This document shows positions 44,591 to 53,833 of a DNA stretch of 64,000 nt, in pieces. The notes under the pieces were generated by a model that did no database searches, was not told the origin of the DNA, and saw nothing but the letters and a program-made list of their open reading frames with translations. The position numbers were made by a program, and so were the translations under genes. The stretch's first letter is position 1. Each line of letters begins with the position of its first letter. Source of the stretch: CAIWHR01 sp963708855 (GTDB lineage: Bacteria; Pseudomonadota; Gammaproteobacteria; Burkholderiales; Casimicrobiaceae); the NCBI GenBank assembly GCA_963708855.1, contig CAVPUM010000002.1, forward strand, positions 30,619-94,618. The letters run 5' to 3'.

Positions 44591-46929
44591 ATGACAAATC
44601 GACTCTTCGCCGCCTGCGCCGCCGTGTCGGCCGCCGCCATCCTCGTTTCCGCGTGCGCGACGCCGCCGGTTGATTCCGCGGGTGCCGGGGCGCCCCTGCC
44701 GAGCTCGCCGACAGCCGGACGGCGCCGCGATGTCGCCCGCGCTGGCAGAGGCAGCCCAGCGCGCGCAGTCGCCCGGGCCTGCCCACGAGCGAGGACAAGG
44801 CCCGGATGTACAAGGGAACGGGCGTCGTCGTGAAGGGCCAGCAGCCAGGCGGCGGCGTTCCGCCCAGCCCTGCAGTCCAGCAGGCGGGCGGCGGCGTCGT
44901 GCTGAACTTCGAGGGCGCCGACTTGCGCGAAGTCGTCAAGAACATCCTCGGCGACATCCTCAACGAGAGCTACACGATCGATGCGACGGTCGGCGGCCAG
45001 GTCACCATTCGCACTTCCTCGGGCATTCCGCGCGATGCGCTTCTCGCCACGCTCGAAACGCTGCTGCGGATGAACGGCGCGACGATGGTGAAGGAGGCGG
45101 GGCTGTACAAGGTCGTACCGAGCGCGGCGGCCATTCGCGGCAACATCACGCCCCAGCTCGGCAACTCGCAGCGCGCGCTGCCGCCGGGCTTCTCGGTGCA
45201 GATCGTTCCGCTGCGCTACATCGGGACCCGCGAGATGATCCGCGTGCTGGAGCCCCTGGCGAAGGACGCCACGGCCATCCGTCCCGACGATCTGCGCAAT
45301 CTGCTGATTCTGTCCGGAACCGAGCGGGAGCTGAAGCACCTGCTCGAGACGATCGACATGTTCGACGTGGACTGGATCGCCGGCATGTCCGTGGGACTCT
45401 TCACATTGCAGAACGCCGATGTGAAGGCCGTAGGCCAGGAGCTCGACCGGATCGTCGGCGACCGGAATACCGGTCCGCTCGCGGGCATCCTGCGCATCGT
45501 CCCGATCGAACGGATGAATGCGCTGCTCGTAATCACGCCGCAGCCGGCGTACCTCGAGGAGGCGAAGAAATGGATCGCGCGTCTCGATCAGGGCGGCGGC
45601 GGCGACGGTCCGCGCTTTTATGTCTACCACCTGCAGAACCAGCGCGCCGAAAAACTGGGGCCGCTGCTGACGCAGGCGTTCACCGGACGCGCCGCTCCGG
45701 CCGTGGCGCCGGCAGCGCCGACGGTCGCGCCCGGCACGCCGGCGGGAACAATCGTCTCGCCGCCGGCGTTCCAGCCGCTGGCGGGAACTCCGGCGACGCC
45801 GACGATCCAGGTGACCACGCCGCCGCCGACCCCCGGCCCGGTGGCGCAGGCCATCGCGCGCGCGGCCGAGGGACTCGGCGTCGTGCGCAACATCCAGGTC
45901 GTGGCCGACAAGGACAACAACACGCTGCTGATCGTCGCGACGGGTCCCGAGTACACCGTGATCGAAGCCGCGCTGAAAAAGCTCGACATTCCGTCGCGGC
46001 AGGTGATGATGGAAGTGACGGTCGCGAGCGTGAACCTGACCGACGAGTTCGACTTTGGCGTCGACTGGCTGTTCAAGGGCGGCGCGCCGTCGGGGCGTGG
46101 CTCCGGCGGATTGATCGTCGGTCAGGGCTCGACGGCGGGGAACCCGGGCCAGCCACCGGGCGCATCGAGTCCCGCGCTCGGCATCGCGCAGGGATTCACG
46201 TACATCATCAACAACGCGAACTTTCCCGGAGGGGTCCAGGCGGTCCTGCGCCTGCTCGACACCTATGGCGACACGAAGGTCATCGCCAATCCGCACCTGG
46301 CGGCGCTCGACAACCAGAAGGCGACCATCAAGGCGGGCGACAAGATACCGATCTGCCAGCAGACCTTTGTCGGCACCGGGGTCGGCAGCGTGACCAATGG
46401 GACGGTCTCGACGACGTCGCAGTACATCGACACCGGAGTCCTGCTGCAGGTGACGCCGCACATCAACGCGGGTGGGCTGGTCACGCTGGAGGTGCAGATC
46501 GAAGTGAGCGTGCCCGGCGACCTTCCCACCGACTGCAGTGAACTCGCGCCGGCGATCAACACGAGGTCGCTGCAGTCGATCCTGAACGTCCAGTCGGGAC
46601 AGACGATGGTGATGGGCGGTCTCATCACCAGCAACAAGCAGAACAAATCCGCGGGACTTCCCCTGCTGTCGCGCATCCCGATCCTCGGCGGGCTGTTCGG
46701 TCAGCAGAAACTCACCGACAACCGCACCGAGCTCGTGATGTTCATCACGCCGCGCGTCGTCGAGACGGACATCGACCTCAAGAGCGTTGTCGACGACCTG
46801 CGCCGCCGGATGCAGTACATCGACGACAATTTCGATGTCTTCAAACGGCCGCCGACGCCCGCTGCAAATGGAATGCCTGCGCCCAGCATCCCGCCCGCTA
46901 CCCCGGGCGGAATGCCCGAAAAGCCCTGA
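44591..46929 (+). CDS. gspD: Type II secretion secretin GspD with lipobox, two frameshifts near the start
   Basis: The outer-membrane secretin channel. The N-terminus MTNRLFAACAAVSAAAILVSACATPP is a lipoprotein signal with lipobox VSAC. Two frame changes (near 44705 and 44780) separate it from MSPALAEAAQRAQSPG and LPTSEDKARMYKGTG, after which the frame is clean. N0-N3 domains (FEGADLREVVKNILGDIL, VQIVPLRYIGTREMIRVLEPL, VYHLQNQRAEKLGPLLTQAF) precede the secretin core, with VIANPHLAALDNQKATIKAGDKIP and SGQTMVMGGLITSNKQNKSAGLPLLSRIPILGGLFG. The lipid anchor suggests self-piloting, as in HxcQ. The gene lies last in the cluster rather than second. Confidence 0.9.
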
Positions 46930-47264
46930 GTCGCGCGGATGACCGTCGCCGGTTGACGACAACAAAGCGTCGCCAAATCCCGACATGACCGGCCAGAAAA
47001 CATGGCAAAACCGTCGCTGTCTCCCGACATTTTCATGTTGCAGCGGCACAACACCAGTTAACGGGGTACTTTCCATGGAGAACACGCATTGACGCCGGAG
47101 TAAGCTTTCGATACTCTTGAGTCGAGGATTGCGGCGCCGTGGAAACTGAAAGCATCGTCGCGATGGGCATTCGGTGGTCCTCGGTGGTTCGCACCATGGC
47201 GCTCGAGTCGAATTCGTTGGGGCAATCCGGATGATCGTGCGGGATGTGGCGTGGCAGTCGTGCG
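46930..47264. other. Intergenic region after gspD
   Basis: About 335 bases, less GC-rich than the genes. The best signal is the promoter-like pair at 47089-47117. I see no terminator hairpin with a T-run after gspD and no convincing small gene. Confidence 0.4.
47089..47117 (+). promoter_or_regulatory. Candidate promoter for the lipoprotein gene at 47265
   Basis: TTGACG (47089-47094), 17-base spacer and TACTCT (47112-47117); GATACT at 47110-47115 is an alternative -10 with a 15-base spacer. The start of translation is about 145 bases downstream. Confidence 0.45.
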
Positions 47265-47705
47265 ATGACGGCATGCGGACATGGTCGCCGGTGGGGCTTC
47301 AAGTGGTTGGCCGTCGCGCTTGTTGCGGTTGCAGCCGGAGGTTGCGCTGCGCTGGGCGGAGGTCTGGACAAGGACGCGCCGGCTGCGGTGAAGGAAGCGG
47401 CCGTCGCCGAGCGGGCGAAGGCGCGCTGGCAGGCATTGATAAAGAGGGATTACGAGGGGGCGTACCAGTATTTGAGCCCGGCGTCGCGCCAGACCACCTC
47501 GCTGTCCCAGTATCAGGCGCGGATCGCGGCCATCCAGTATCGGGCGGTGACGATCGAAAAGGTCGAGTGTGCGACGGAGGTGTGCAAAGTGAAGCTGTCG
47601 CTGACGTACGACTACCCGCCGGCGAAGGCCAAGGGAGTCGTCACCCCTCTGGACGAAAGCTGGATCATCGATCAGGGGCAGGCGTGGTTCGCGTTTCGCG
47701 GTTGA
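47265..47705 (+). CDS. Small lipoprotein downstream of the type II secretion cluster
   Basis: A 146-residue protein with a lipoprotein signal: MTACGHGRRWGFKWLAVALVAVAAGGCAALGG, lipobox near residue 27. The mature part has AERAKARWQALIKRDYEGAYQYLSPASRQTTSLSQYQARIA, CATEVCKVKLSLTYDYPP with two cysteines six residues apart, and ESWIIDQGQAWF. The fold looks like an NTF2-like or nuclear-transport-factor type domain, a guess from the pattern of helices and strands. A role in the secretion system or outer membrane is possible from position only. ATG 47244 is an alternative start. Confidence 0.7.
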   Translation: MTACGHGRRWGFKWLAVALVAVAAGGCAALGGGLDKDAPAAVKEAAVAERAKARWQALIKRDYEGAYQYLSPASRQTTSLSQYQARIAAIQYRAVTIEKVECATEVCKVKLSLTYDYPPAKAKGVVTPLDESWIIDQGQAWFAFRG

Positions 47706-47754
47706 GCAGATTGTTGCAGGAATTCCACAAACGGGTGGCGGCGGTGGGGCCAAA

Positions 47755-47783
47755 TTGTTTGCCAAGGTGCAAAGAGCTGTAAT
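47755..47783 (+). promoter_or_regulatory. Sigma-70 promoter for the exported protein at 47852
   Basis: TTGTTT (47755-47760), exactly 17 bases of spacer, and TGTAAT (47778-47783), five of six matches to the -10 consensus. Translation starts about 62 bases after the predicted transcription start, behind a GAGAGGAG ribosome site. Confidence 0.6.
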
Positions 47784-47807
47784 AACATCGGTGCGTTGTT
47801 GGTCTTT

Positions 47808-47819
47808 AAGTGATCACTT
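47808..47819. promoter_or_regulatory. 12-base palindrome in the leader, possible operator
   Basis: The perfect palindrome AAGTGATCACTT lies about 25 bases after the -10 box and 32 bases before the ATG. A repressor bound here could block early elongation; it could also form a small RNA hairpin. Confidence 0.35.
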
Positions 47820-47851
47820 TCAACTGCTTCAGAGAGGAGTTACCCTTAACC

Positions 47852-49357
47852 ATGAATACGTTCAATAAGAAGTCGCTGTGCGTCGCGCTTGCCGCGACGG
47901 GCATGCTGGGCGCCGCCGGCGTCGCACAGGCGGTGAACGTCAGCGAAAACGGGCTCGGCAATGTCCTGATCTACCCGTATTACACGGTGAACACGGACAT
48001 CAACGGCAACGCGTTCAACACGCTGATGTCGGTCGTCAACACGACGGCCAGCACGAAGGCGATCAAGGTCCGCTTCCGCGAGGGCAGGAACAGCGCTGAA
48101 GTGCTGGACTTCAACGTCTTCCTGTCGCCATTCGACGTCTGGACCGCGTCGATCACGCCGGGCGATGTGATAACGGGGTCGACCGAGTGGGGCGCCAAGA
48201 TTGCCACAGCGGATAACAGCTGCACGATTCCTACGTTCAATGGAGCCGAAAATTTCCGCACGCACAAAGTTCGCTTCCGAAGATGACAATGCGGTATCCC
48301 GCACATCGGAAGGCTACTTCGAAGTCTTCGAGATGGCGACTTACGACGACAATAGCGTCGTCGCGGTGAATTCCAAGCATTCGGACGGCGTGCCCGAGGA
48401 TTGCTCGAAGGTCACCAACACCAGCGCCGCGGTATCCCCGCGCAGTCCCCAGGGCGGCCTGTTCGGAGGGGTGACGATCCTCAGCCCGGCTGGCGGCGGC
48501 GCTTTCTCGCAGCCTGCCACGGCGCTGGCCAATTTCACGGATATCGGTGAGTATTTCAACACGGGCTCGGAGTCGCCGAACTACGGTAACGCCATTCCGA
48601 TCAGTAACGTCATCGCGGGCGCCAGTCTCTACCGGACCGAGTGGGAAGATGGCTTCGACGCGGTGACCGCGGTGCTGATGGCGAATGCGTTGACCAACGA
48701 GTATGTGCTCGACGTGGGATCCAAGTCGCAGACCACCTTTGTCGCCACGTTCCCGACGAAGTACAATTACGTCAATTCGCTGCTCCCGATTCCTCCGTTC
48801 ACGAGTAGATACGTGGATGGGGAGGGCGCCTGCGAGAACTTCTACGGCGTGGTGTTCGACCGCGAAGAGGGTTCGCCGCAGATCATCAGCGAGGATGACT
48901 TCTCGCCGACGCCAACACCCGGCGCCGGTCCGCAACTTTGCTGGGAAGCACAGAACATCAGTTTCGGGTCAAGCAACGTGTTCGGGTCGCGCAACAATGC
49001 CTCGATCTCCACGACCGATCCCGGCAGCGGCGAGAGTTTCTCGAACGGCTGGTCGGTACTGGCCTTCAACAACGTGCTCTTGGACACGAACGAGCGATCC
49101 CGATCCCACCGGGATTCGAAGACGAGCATACGATGACGTCCAACCTGTTCACGGACATTATCGATCTCACGTCTACTGGAGGTGGTGGGATCACTTCGGG
49201 CGCGTCGGTGACGTATTATGGTCTGCCGGTGGTCGGCTTCGCGGCGCAGACGTTCCAGAACGACGCGGTGGTGGTCAACGGACAGACCTACCTGTCGACG
49301 TTCGGTGTCACGTTCCCGCACCATTTTTCGAGGCTCATTTACAACGACGTGCCGTAA
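47852..49357 (+). CDS. Exported protein of unknown family, two frameshifts
   Basis: A protein of about 500 residues with a cleavable signal (MNTFNKKSLCVALAATGMLGAAGVAQA-VNVSENG). The mature part begins GLGNVLIYPYYTVNTDINGNAFNTLMSVVNTTASTKAIKVRFREG, and later has EGYFEVFEMATYDDNSVVAV, FTDIGEYFNTGSESPNYGNAIPISNV, AVLMANALTNEYVLDVGSKSQTTFVATFPTKYNYV and SGASVTYYGLPVVGFAAQTFQND. Frame changes near 48263 and 49098 break the gene. The content is Asn-, Thr- and Gly-rich, beta-strand-like, with few Lys. I do not recognise the family. Its own promoter, strong ribosome site and terminator imply high expression, and the position after the type II genes suggests a secreted substrate. Confidence 0.7.
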
Positions 49358-49386
49358 CCCGCAGCATCACTGGCAGTATCCGGAAG

Positions 49387-49412
49387 GGGCGGGACGCAAG
49401 TCCCGCCCTTTT
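49387..49412 (+). terminator. Rho-independent terminator
   Basis: A perfect 9-bp stem (49387-49395 and 49400-49408), loop GCAA, followed by TTTT. It ends the exported-protein gene at 47852, 30 bases after its stop. Confidence 0.88.
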
Positions 49413-49484
49413 CATGATGGGCTCCAGGGCGCCTTCCTGCCGGGACTGTTGTCCGTCGCCGGTGCGCCCCATTGCCGACTCCTG

Positions 49485-49514
49485 TTGACATGGCGGCGGG
49501 CTGTGCGATAGAAT
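49485..49514 (+). promoter_or_regulatory. Sigma-70 promoter for the exported protein at 49622
   Basis: A consensus TTGACA (49485-49490), an 18-base spacer and TAGAAT (49509-49514). This is the best promoter in the window. Translation starts about 100 bases downstream, behind AGGAG. Confidence 0.7.
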
Positions 49515-49560
49515 GTTCGTGTAACTCAATAAATTGCAGCTGTAATTCGCTGTTTTTCTG

Positions 49561-49572
49561 GAGCATATGCTC
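49561..49572. promoter_or_regulatory. 12-base palindrome GAGCATATGCTC in the leader
   Basis: A perfect palindrome about 47 bases after the -10 box and 50 bases before the ATG of the exported protein. It includes an NdeI-type hexamer by chance; its position makes an operator possible. Confidence 0.3.
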
Positions 49573-49621
49573 AGCGGGAGCCGAGTTGGGAGGGGCCACC
49601 CATGATTGACAGGAGTCCGCA

Positions 49622-50572
49622 ATGAATCGAACCGGGATGTCCCGAGCTCTTTTTGGCGCAGTCGCCGCATGCCTGACCGCCGTTGCCCTTTTCGCGGCCG
49701 GTCCTGCGCGCAGTCTCACGATCAACGATCAAGGAGCATGCTCCGCCTGGACCTGGAACGCGACAAACGCTACGCTCACCTGCACTCCGGCGACTGGAGG
49801 CCCCCCGCCCCCGGCCTCCCAGGGGCCGTCCGGTTGCACGCTGACCTCCTCGCCGTCGAGCCTTGGTGTGGCGGGAGGAGCGGTCAATCTGACGGTGACC
49901 TGCGGCGGGAGTGCCCCGACCAGTTACGCCTGGTCTGCGTCGCCGGGCGCAACCTTCAGCGGCGGTCACCTCGACGGGCACGAACACCAATAGCGCCACG
50001 ATCTCGGCCACGACTGCTTTCACCGTCACGGCGTCCAACGCCAGCGGGGCTGCCGTCGCGCAAACGTCCGTCCAGGTTGGCGCCGGGATCTCCTGCGCCG
50101 CCCAGGGCTTCTCCAAGACGCTCGTCTCCAACTGGGATTGGAATTCAGCGATAGAGCAGCTCGACACGACGGGGCTGGGCGGGATCGGAACCGATGGCAT
50201 ACTGGTGGTGCCGTTCACGCCGACTGCGCCCGAAGATGGGAACACCGCGACGCTGCAGGTGGTGAATTATCCGGGCAACACTGCCGACGATCAGAATGCG
50301 GATGGCGATATCGACCCAGCCTTGCGAACTCCTCCCGGCCGCCCCGTTGCGTGGAAGCTCGGGCACCGGGCCGACGATTTATTATGGGATGGGAGCGGTG
50401 CCGTCCTACGCGGCGAAGCTCACGCCCGGCGTGAAGTACTACATCAACGTCGCCCTCCGGGATGGCGTAAGCTCATCCAAGCCTTTTGGTACGCCAAGCT
50501 GCGTTGCCGGAATAGCGAATTTCCCACGCTGCGACGTTCAGGCTTACATACCACACACCCGCAGGACACTGA
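49622..50572 (+). CDS. Exported Ig-like-fold protein, three or more frameshifts
   Basis: An exported protein of roughly 310-315 residues. The signal MNRTGMSRALFGAVAACLTAVALFAAGPARS is followed by a Pro-rich segment and an Ig-like module (CTLTSSPSSLGVAGGAVNLTVTCGGSAPTSYAWSASPGATFSG, continuing AAVTSTGTNTNSATISATTAFTVTASNASGAA). After this come FSKTLVSNWDWNSAIEQLDTTGLGGIGTDGILVVPFTPT and IYYGMGAVPSYAAKLTPGVKYYINVALRDG, which resemble a beta-sandwich surface domain. Frame changes near 49962, 50348 and 50545 occur; the last places the stop at about 50572, before the terminator at 50591. No enzyme motif is seen. Ser/Thr/Gly-rich content and a strong promoter suit a secreted or surface protein. Confidence 0.62.
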
Positions 50573-50590
50573 TACCGCTCCGACTTGGCG

Positions 50591-50619
50591 CGCGCCCCGG
50601 CTTCGGCCGGGGCGCGTTT
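50591..50619 (+). terminator. Rho-independent terminator
   Basis: An 11-bp GC stem (50591-50601 and 50606-50616) with a TTCG tetraloop and TTTCGTT after it. It ends the exported Ig-like protein gene. Confidence 0.82.
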
Positions 50620-50696
50620 CGTTCTGATGCAGGAGTTGGGGTCCGGCTGCTTGCCGTTCCCCGAAGCGGGATGACCTGCGGTTATCATGGATGACC

Positions 50697-51677
50697 ATGC
50701 ATCGAAAACCTCGCCTACCGGTGGCTTCCGCAATCCTGGCTTTGGCGTTCGCCATGCCGGCCAACGCGCAGACAGCCGACGAGGTCTTGGTGCGCGGTCC
50801 CGAGGTGACGCTTACCCGCGCCGATTTCGAGGCGGAACTTACGCGCATCCCGAACGAGCAGCGCATCGCCTTCATCACGAATCCGCAACGCGTGCAGGCG
50901 GCGTTGAACAGCATCCTGGTCAACCGGACGCTCGCCGAGCGCGCCCGTGCGCAGAGTATCGACAAGGATCCGGGCGCAGCGCGGCGCTTGCTGCTGGAGA
51001 GCGATCGCGCACTTGCCGCGTTGATGGTCGAACGCATCGAGAGCGACGCCGGAGCCGAGTTCGACCGCGCCAAGGACCGTAATCTGGCCCGGGCGCGCGA
51101 GCTCTATCTGGTCAACCACGCAAAGTACGTCGTCCCGGAAGAGATCGTGGTCTCCCACATCCTCTTCGATCCTGCGAAGAGAGGCAAGGATGCCGCGCGG
51201 GCCGCCGCGGACGACGCGAGGTCGAAGCTTGTTGCGGGCGCGGATTTCGCCGCCATGGCGCTGGAACTGTCTGACGACGCATCCGCGGCGCGCAATAAGG
51301 GTCGGCTGCCCGCGATCGCGCGCGGCAAGGTGGATCCGGCGTTCGACGCCGCCGCGTTCGCGCTCAAGAATACCGGCGACATCACCGAGCCCGTGCTGTC
51401 GCGTTTCGGCTATCACCTGATCCGGCTCGAAGCCCGCAGGCCCGCGCGCGAAAAGTCATTCGACGAGGCGCGCACGCAGATTCTCGCCGACATGCGGCAG
51501 AAGCAGGTGGCGGAAGCCCGCGAATCCGCCATTGTGGCCATTCGCAGCGACCCGCGACTGCAGGTGAACCAGCAAGCTGTCGACGCGCTCGTCGTGCAGA
51601 ACGAGGGCCTGCCGCCGCAGTCCGCGTCGCCGAAGTCGAAGGCCACCGCGACGTCGCCACCGCCGAAGAAGAAGTAG
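50697..51677 (+). CDS. PpiC-type peptidyl-prolyl cis-trans isomerase
   Basis: A periplasmic parvulin-type foldase of 326 residues. The signal LPVASAILALAFAMPANA is followed by a SurA-like chaperone region (RADFEAELTRIPNEQRIAFITN, LNSILVNRTLAERAR) and the parvulin domain EEIVVSHILFDPAKRGKDAARAAADDARSKLVAGADFAAMALELSDDASAARNKGRLPAIARGKVDPAFDAAAF and ITEPVLSRFGYHLIRLEAR. The Lys-rich end is typical. ATG 50691 is an alternative start. Position suggests help with folding of the neighbouring exported proteins or of outer-membrane components. Confidence 0.85.
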   Translation: MHRKPRLPVASAILALAFAMPANAQTADEVLVRGPEVTLTRADFEAELTRIPNEQRIAFITNPQRVQAALNSILVNRTLAERARAQSIDKDPGAARRLLLESDRALAALMVERIESDAGAEFDRAKDRNLARARELYLVNHAKYVVPEEIVVSHILFDPAKRGKDAARAAADDARSKLVAGADFAAMALELSDDASAARNKGRLPAIARGKVDPAFDAAAFALKNTGDITEPVLSRFGYHLIRLEARRPAREKSFDEARTQILADMRQKQVAEARESAIVAIRSDPRLQVNQQAVDALVVQNEGLPPQSASPKSKATATSPPPKKK

Positions 51678-51771
51678 ACACCCGCTCGCCTCCGGCGCGC
51701 CGGTTCCCGCGGTCGCCTTGCGCGCTCCGTGGGCACGGGGGCAGCTGCGCGGTTCTTGCTATGCTGCCGGC

Positions 51772-52611
51772 ATGACCGATCTTCTCCGACCGCTGACCAC
51801 CGATCCGGCAACAGCGGCCGCCGTTTCGCGCGTCGCGGCCGGGGCGCGGCGCGACCGTGCGCTGTTCGCGTATTTCCTCAAGCGCGAAATCACGACGCGT
51901 TATCTCGGCAGCGCGACGGGTCTCGCATGGGCGCTGCTGCACCCGCTCGCCCTGCTCGCGGTCTACCATTTCGTGTTCACGCTGGTGTTCCGCATGGGCC
52001 GGTATGACGGCACGAGCTTCCTGCTGTTCGTGGCCGTCGCGCTGTGGCCGTGGCTGGCGGCGCAGGAAGGCCTGCAGCGGGCGACGGTGAGCCTGATCGG
52101 ACACGCCGGGCTGATCCGCAAAGTCGCCTTCCCCCACGAGCTCGTCGTCTATGCGTCGGTCGCGGCGACGCTGGTGCTCCAGTTCGCCGGCTATCTCGCG
52201 GTGCTCGTGGCGCTCGCCGCGTTCGGCGAGCCGGTGCATTTCGAAGGATTGCTCGTCGCGGTGCCGTTGTGGCTCATCCTCGCAGTGGCGGCCACCGGGC
52301 TCGCGTTGTTGCTGGCGGCGCTGCAGGTGTTCATCCGTGACGTCGAGCACGTGCTGATGCCGCTGCTGATGATCATGATGTACCTCACGCCCATCCTCTA
52401 CCCGCTGACGCTCGTGCCGGAGGGCGTGCGGCCGTGGGTGGCGGCGAATCCTTTCGGCTGGCTCGTCACGCGCTTGCGCGAAGCGTTGCTCGAAGGCGTG
52501 CTGGTGCCGCGCTGGAGCGACGCCGTCGCGCTGGCGGTGGCGCTCGCGCTGTATTTCGCCGGACGCTGGGTGTTCCGGCGGCTCGCGCCGCATTTCGAGG
52601 ATTTTCTCTAG
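51772..52611 (+). CDS. wzm: ABC-2 polysaccharide exporter permease (Wzm-like)
   Basis: A 279-residue integral membrane protein with six helices: SATGLAWALLHPLALLAVYHFVF, FLLFVAVALWPWLAAQ, ELVVYASVAATLVLQFAGYLAVLVALAAF, VPLWLILAVAATGLALLLAAL, HVLMPLLMIMMYLTPILYPLTLVP and SDAVALAVALALYFAGRWVF. The first cytoplasmic part (FAYFLKREITTRYLGSATG) and the ANPFGWLVTRLREALLEG segment are typical for O-antigen or capsule exporters. Its partner ATPase starts right after it. Confidence 0.9.
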   Translation: MTDLLRPLTTDPATAAAVSRVAAGARRDRALFAYFLKREITTRYLGSATGLAWALLHPLALLAVYHFVFTLVFRMGRYDGTSFLLFVAVALWPWLAAQEGLQRATVSLIGHAGLIRKVAFPHELVVYASVAATLVLQFAGYLAVLVALAAFGEPVHFEGLLVAVPLWLILAVAATGLALLLAALQVFIRDVEHVLMPLLMIMMYLTPILYPLTLVPEGVRPWVAANPFGWLVTRLREALLEGVLVPRWSDAVALAVALALYFAGRWVFRRLAPHFEDFL

Positions 52612-52621
52612 TGTGGAAGCG

Positions 52622-53833
52622 ATGATGACGGTGCCGCTGCTTCAGCTCGACAACGTCGGCAAGGATTACGCGAAAGTCGACCCGCGCGGCGGGCGCGTGC
52701 GCCTGGTCTGGGAGCTGCTGGCCGGGCGCGCCGCGCCGCGCGTGTTCCGCGCGCTCGACGGCGTCAGCTTCGACCTGCGGCGAGGCGAGTCGCTCGGCGT
52801 GATCGGCGAAAACGGCGCGGGCAAGTCGACGCTGCTGAAGATCATCGCCGGCGTGATCCAGCCCACGCGCGGCACGCTGGTCGTCGGCGGTCGCGTCGGC
52901 GCGCTGCTCGAGCTCGGGTCAGGCTTTCATCCGGAGTACACGGGGCTTGCGAACGTCGATCTCGCCGCGGCGCTGCTCGGTCTCACGCCGCGCGAGATCG
53001 AGGCGAAGCGCGCCGAGATCATCGCGTTCGCCGACATCGGCGAGCACATCCACGATCCGATCAAGCACTACTCTTCCGGGATGATCGTGCGCCTGGGTTT
53101 CGCGGTTGCCACGGCGCTCGCTCCCGACGTGCTCATCACCGACGAAGTGCTCGCGGTCGGCGACGAGTCGTTCCAGAAGAAGTGCGTCGCGTGGATGGAG
53201 CGCTACCTCTCCGGCGGCGGCACGCTGCTGCTATGCTCGCACAGCATGTACAGCGTGCAGAAGCTGTGCCGCAGCGCCCTCTGGGTGAAGGAGGGCCGGG
53301 TCGAGCGCTATGGGCCGACGGCCGACGTTACGCAGGCGTACCTTGCCTACCACGAGGAGAAGAGCGCGGGGGCGAAGCGGCCGCTCACGGCAACGCTCGC
53401 CGCGGCCGCGGGCGTCTACGCGATCCAGTCGCTCGACCTCGAGCCTTCGGACACCCTGGCCCACGGCGCTGCGCTGCGCCTCTCCGGCGAGGTGTTCTCG
53501 CCGGACGGGCGTGCGCCGAACGTTCTGATCGGCATCGTGCGTGCGGACGGCACGCCTGTCTACGGTGTGGCAACCGACATGGATGGCGCGGCGCCCCAGC
53601 GCGTCGCGCCGGACCGGTACGCGTTCGCGCTGACGCTGCCGCACGTCGCGTTGCTGCCAGGCAAGTACCTGGTCCGCGTCCACGCGCTGGATCCGGAAGG
53701 CGTTCGCTTGTTCGACAATGTCGAGCGCTCCTTCGTGGTCACCGGCGCGACGCGGGAACTGGGCCTGGTAAGGCTCGAGCACCGTTGGAGCGACGAGGAT
53801 TCGCCGCGCGGCAGCGATGGCATCGTCCGCTGA
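52622..53833 (+). CDS. wzt: ABC polysaccharide exporter ATPase with C-terminal carbohydrate domain (Wzt-like)
   Basis: A 403-residue ATPase. Walker A GVIGENGAGKSTLLKIIAG near residue 60, the HYSSGMIVRLGFAVATAL signature, Walker B DVLITDEVLAVGDESFQKK and the switch His in LLLCSHSMYSVQ make the nucleotide domain. A C-terminal beta domain (AIQSLDLEPSDTLAHGAALRLSGEVFSPDGRAPNVLIGIVRADG, RYAFALTLPHVALLPGKYLVRVHALDPEG) matches Wzt C-terminal domains that bind the end of the exported O-antigen chain. Substrate specificity is unknown. Confidence 0.92.
   Translation: MMTVPLLQLDNVGKDYAKVDPRGGRVRLVWELLAGRAAPRVFRALDGVSFDLRRGESLGVIGENGAGKSTLLKIIAGVIQPTRGTLVVGGRVGALLELGSGFHPEYTGLANVDLAAALLGLTPREIEAKRAEIIAFADIGEHIHDPIKHYSSGMIVRLGFAVATALAPDVLITDEVLAVGDESFQKKCVAWMERYLSGGGTLLLCSHSMYSVQKLCRSALWVKEGRVERYGPTADVTQAYLAYHEEKSAGAKRPLTATLAAAAGVYAIQSLDLEPSDTLAHGAALRLSGEVFSPDGRAPNVLIGIVRADGTPVYGVATDMDGAAPQRVAPDRYAFALTLPHVALLPGKYLVRVHALDPEGVRLFDNVERSFVVTGATRELGLVRLEHRWSDEDSPRGSDGIVR

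Noticed and set aside
43663..47274. A 1,203-residue minus-strand open frame opposite gspC-like and gspD
   Set aside because: It is antisense to well-supported genes, is dominated by Arg, Asp, His and Gly without domain motifs, and is expected from high-GC codon use in the opposite frame.
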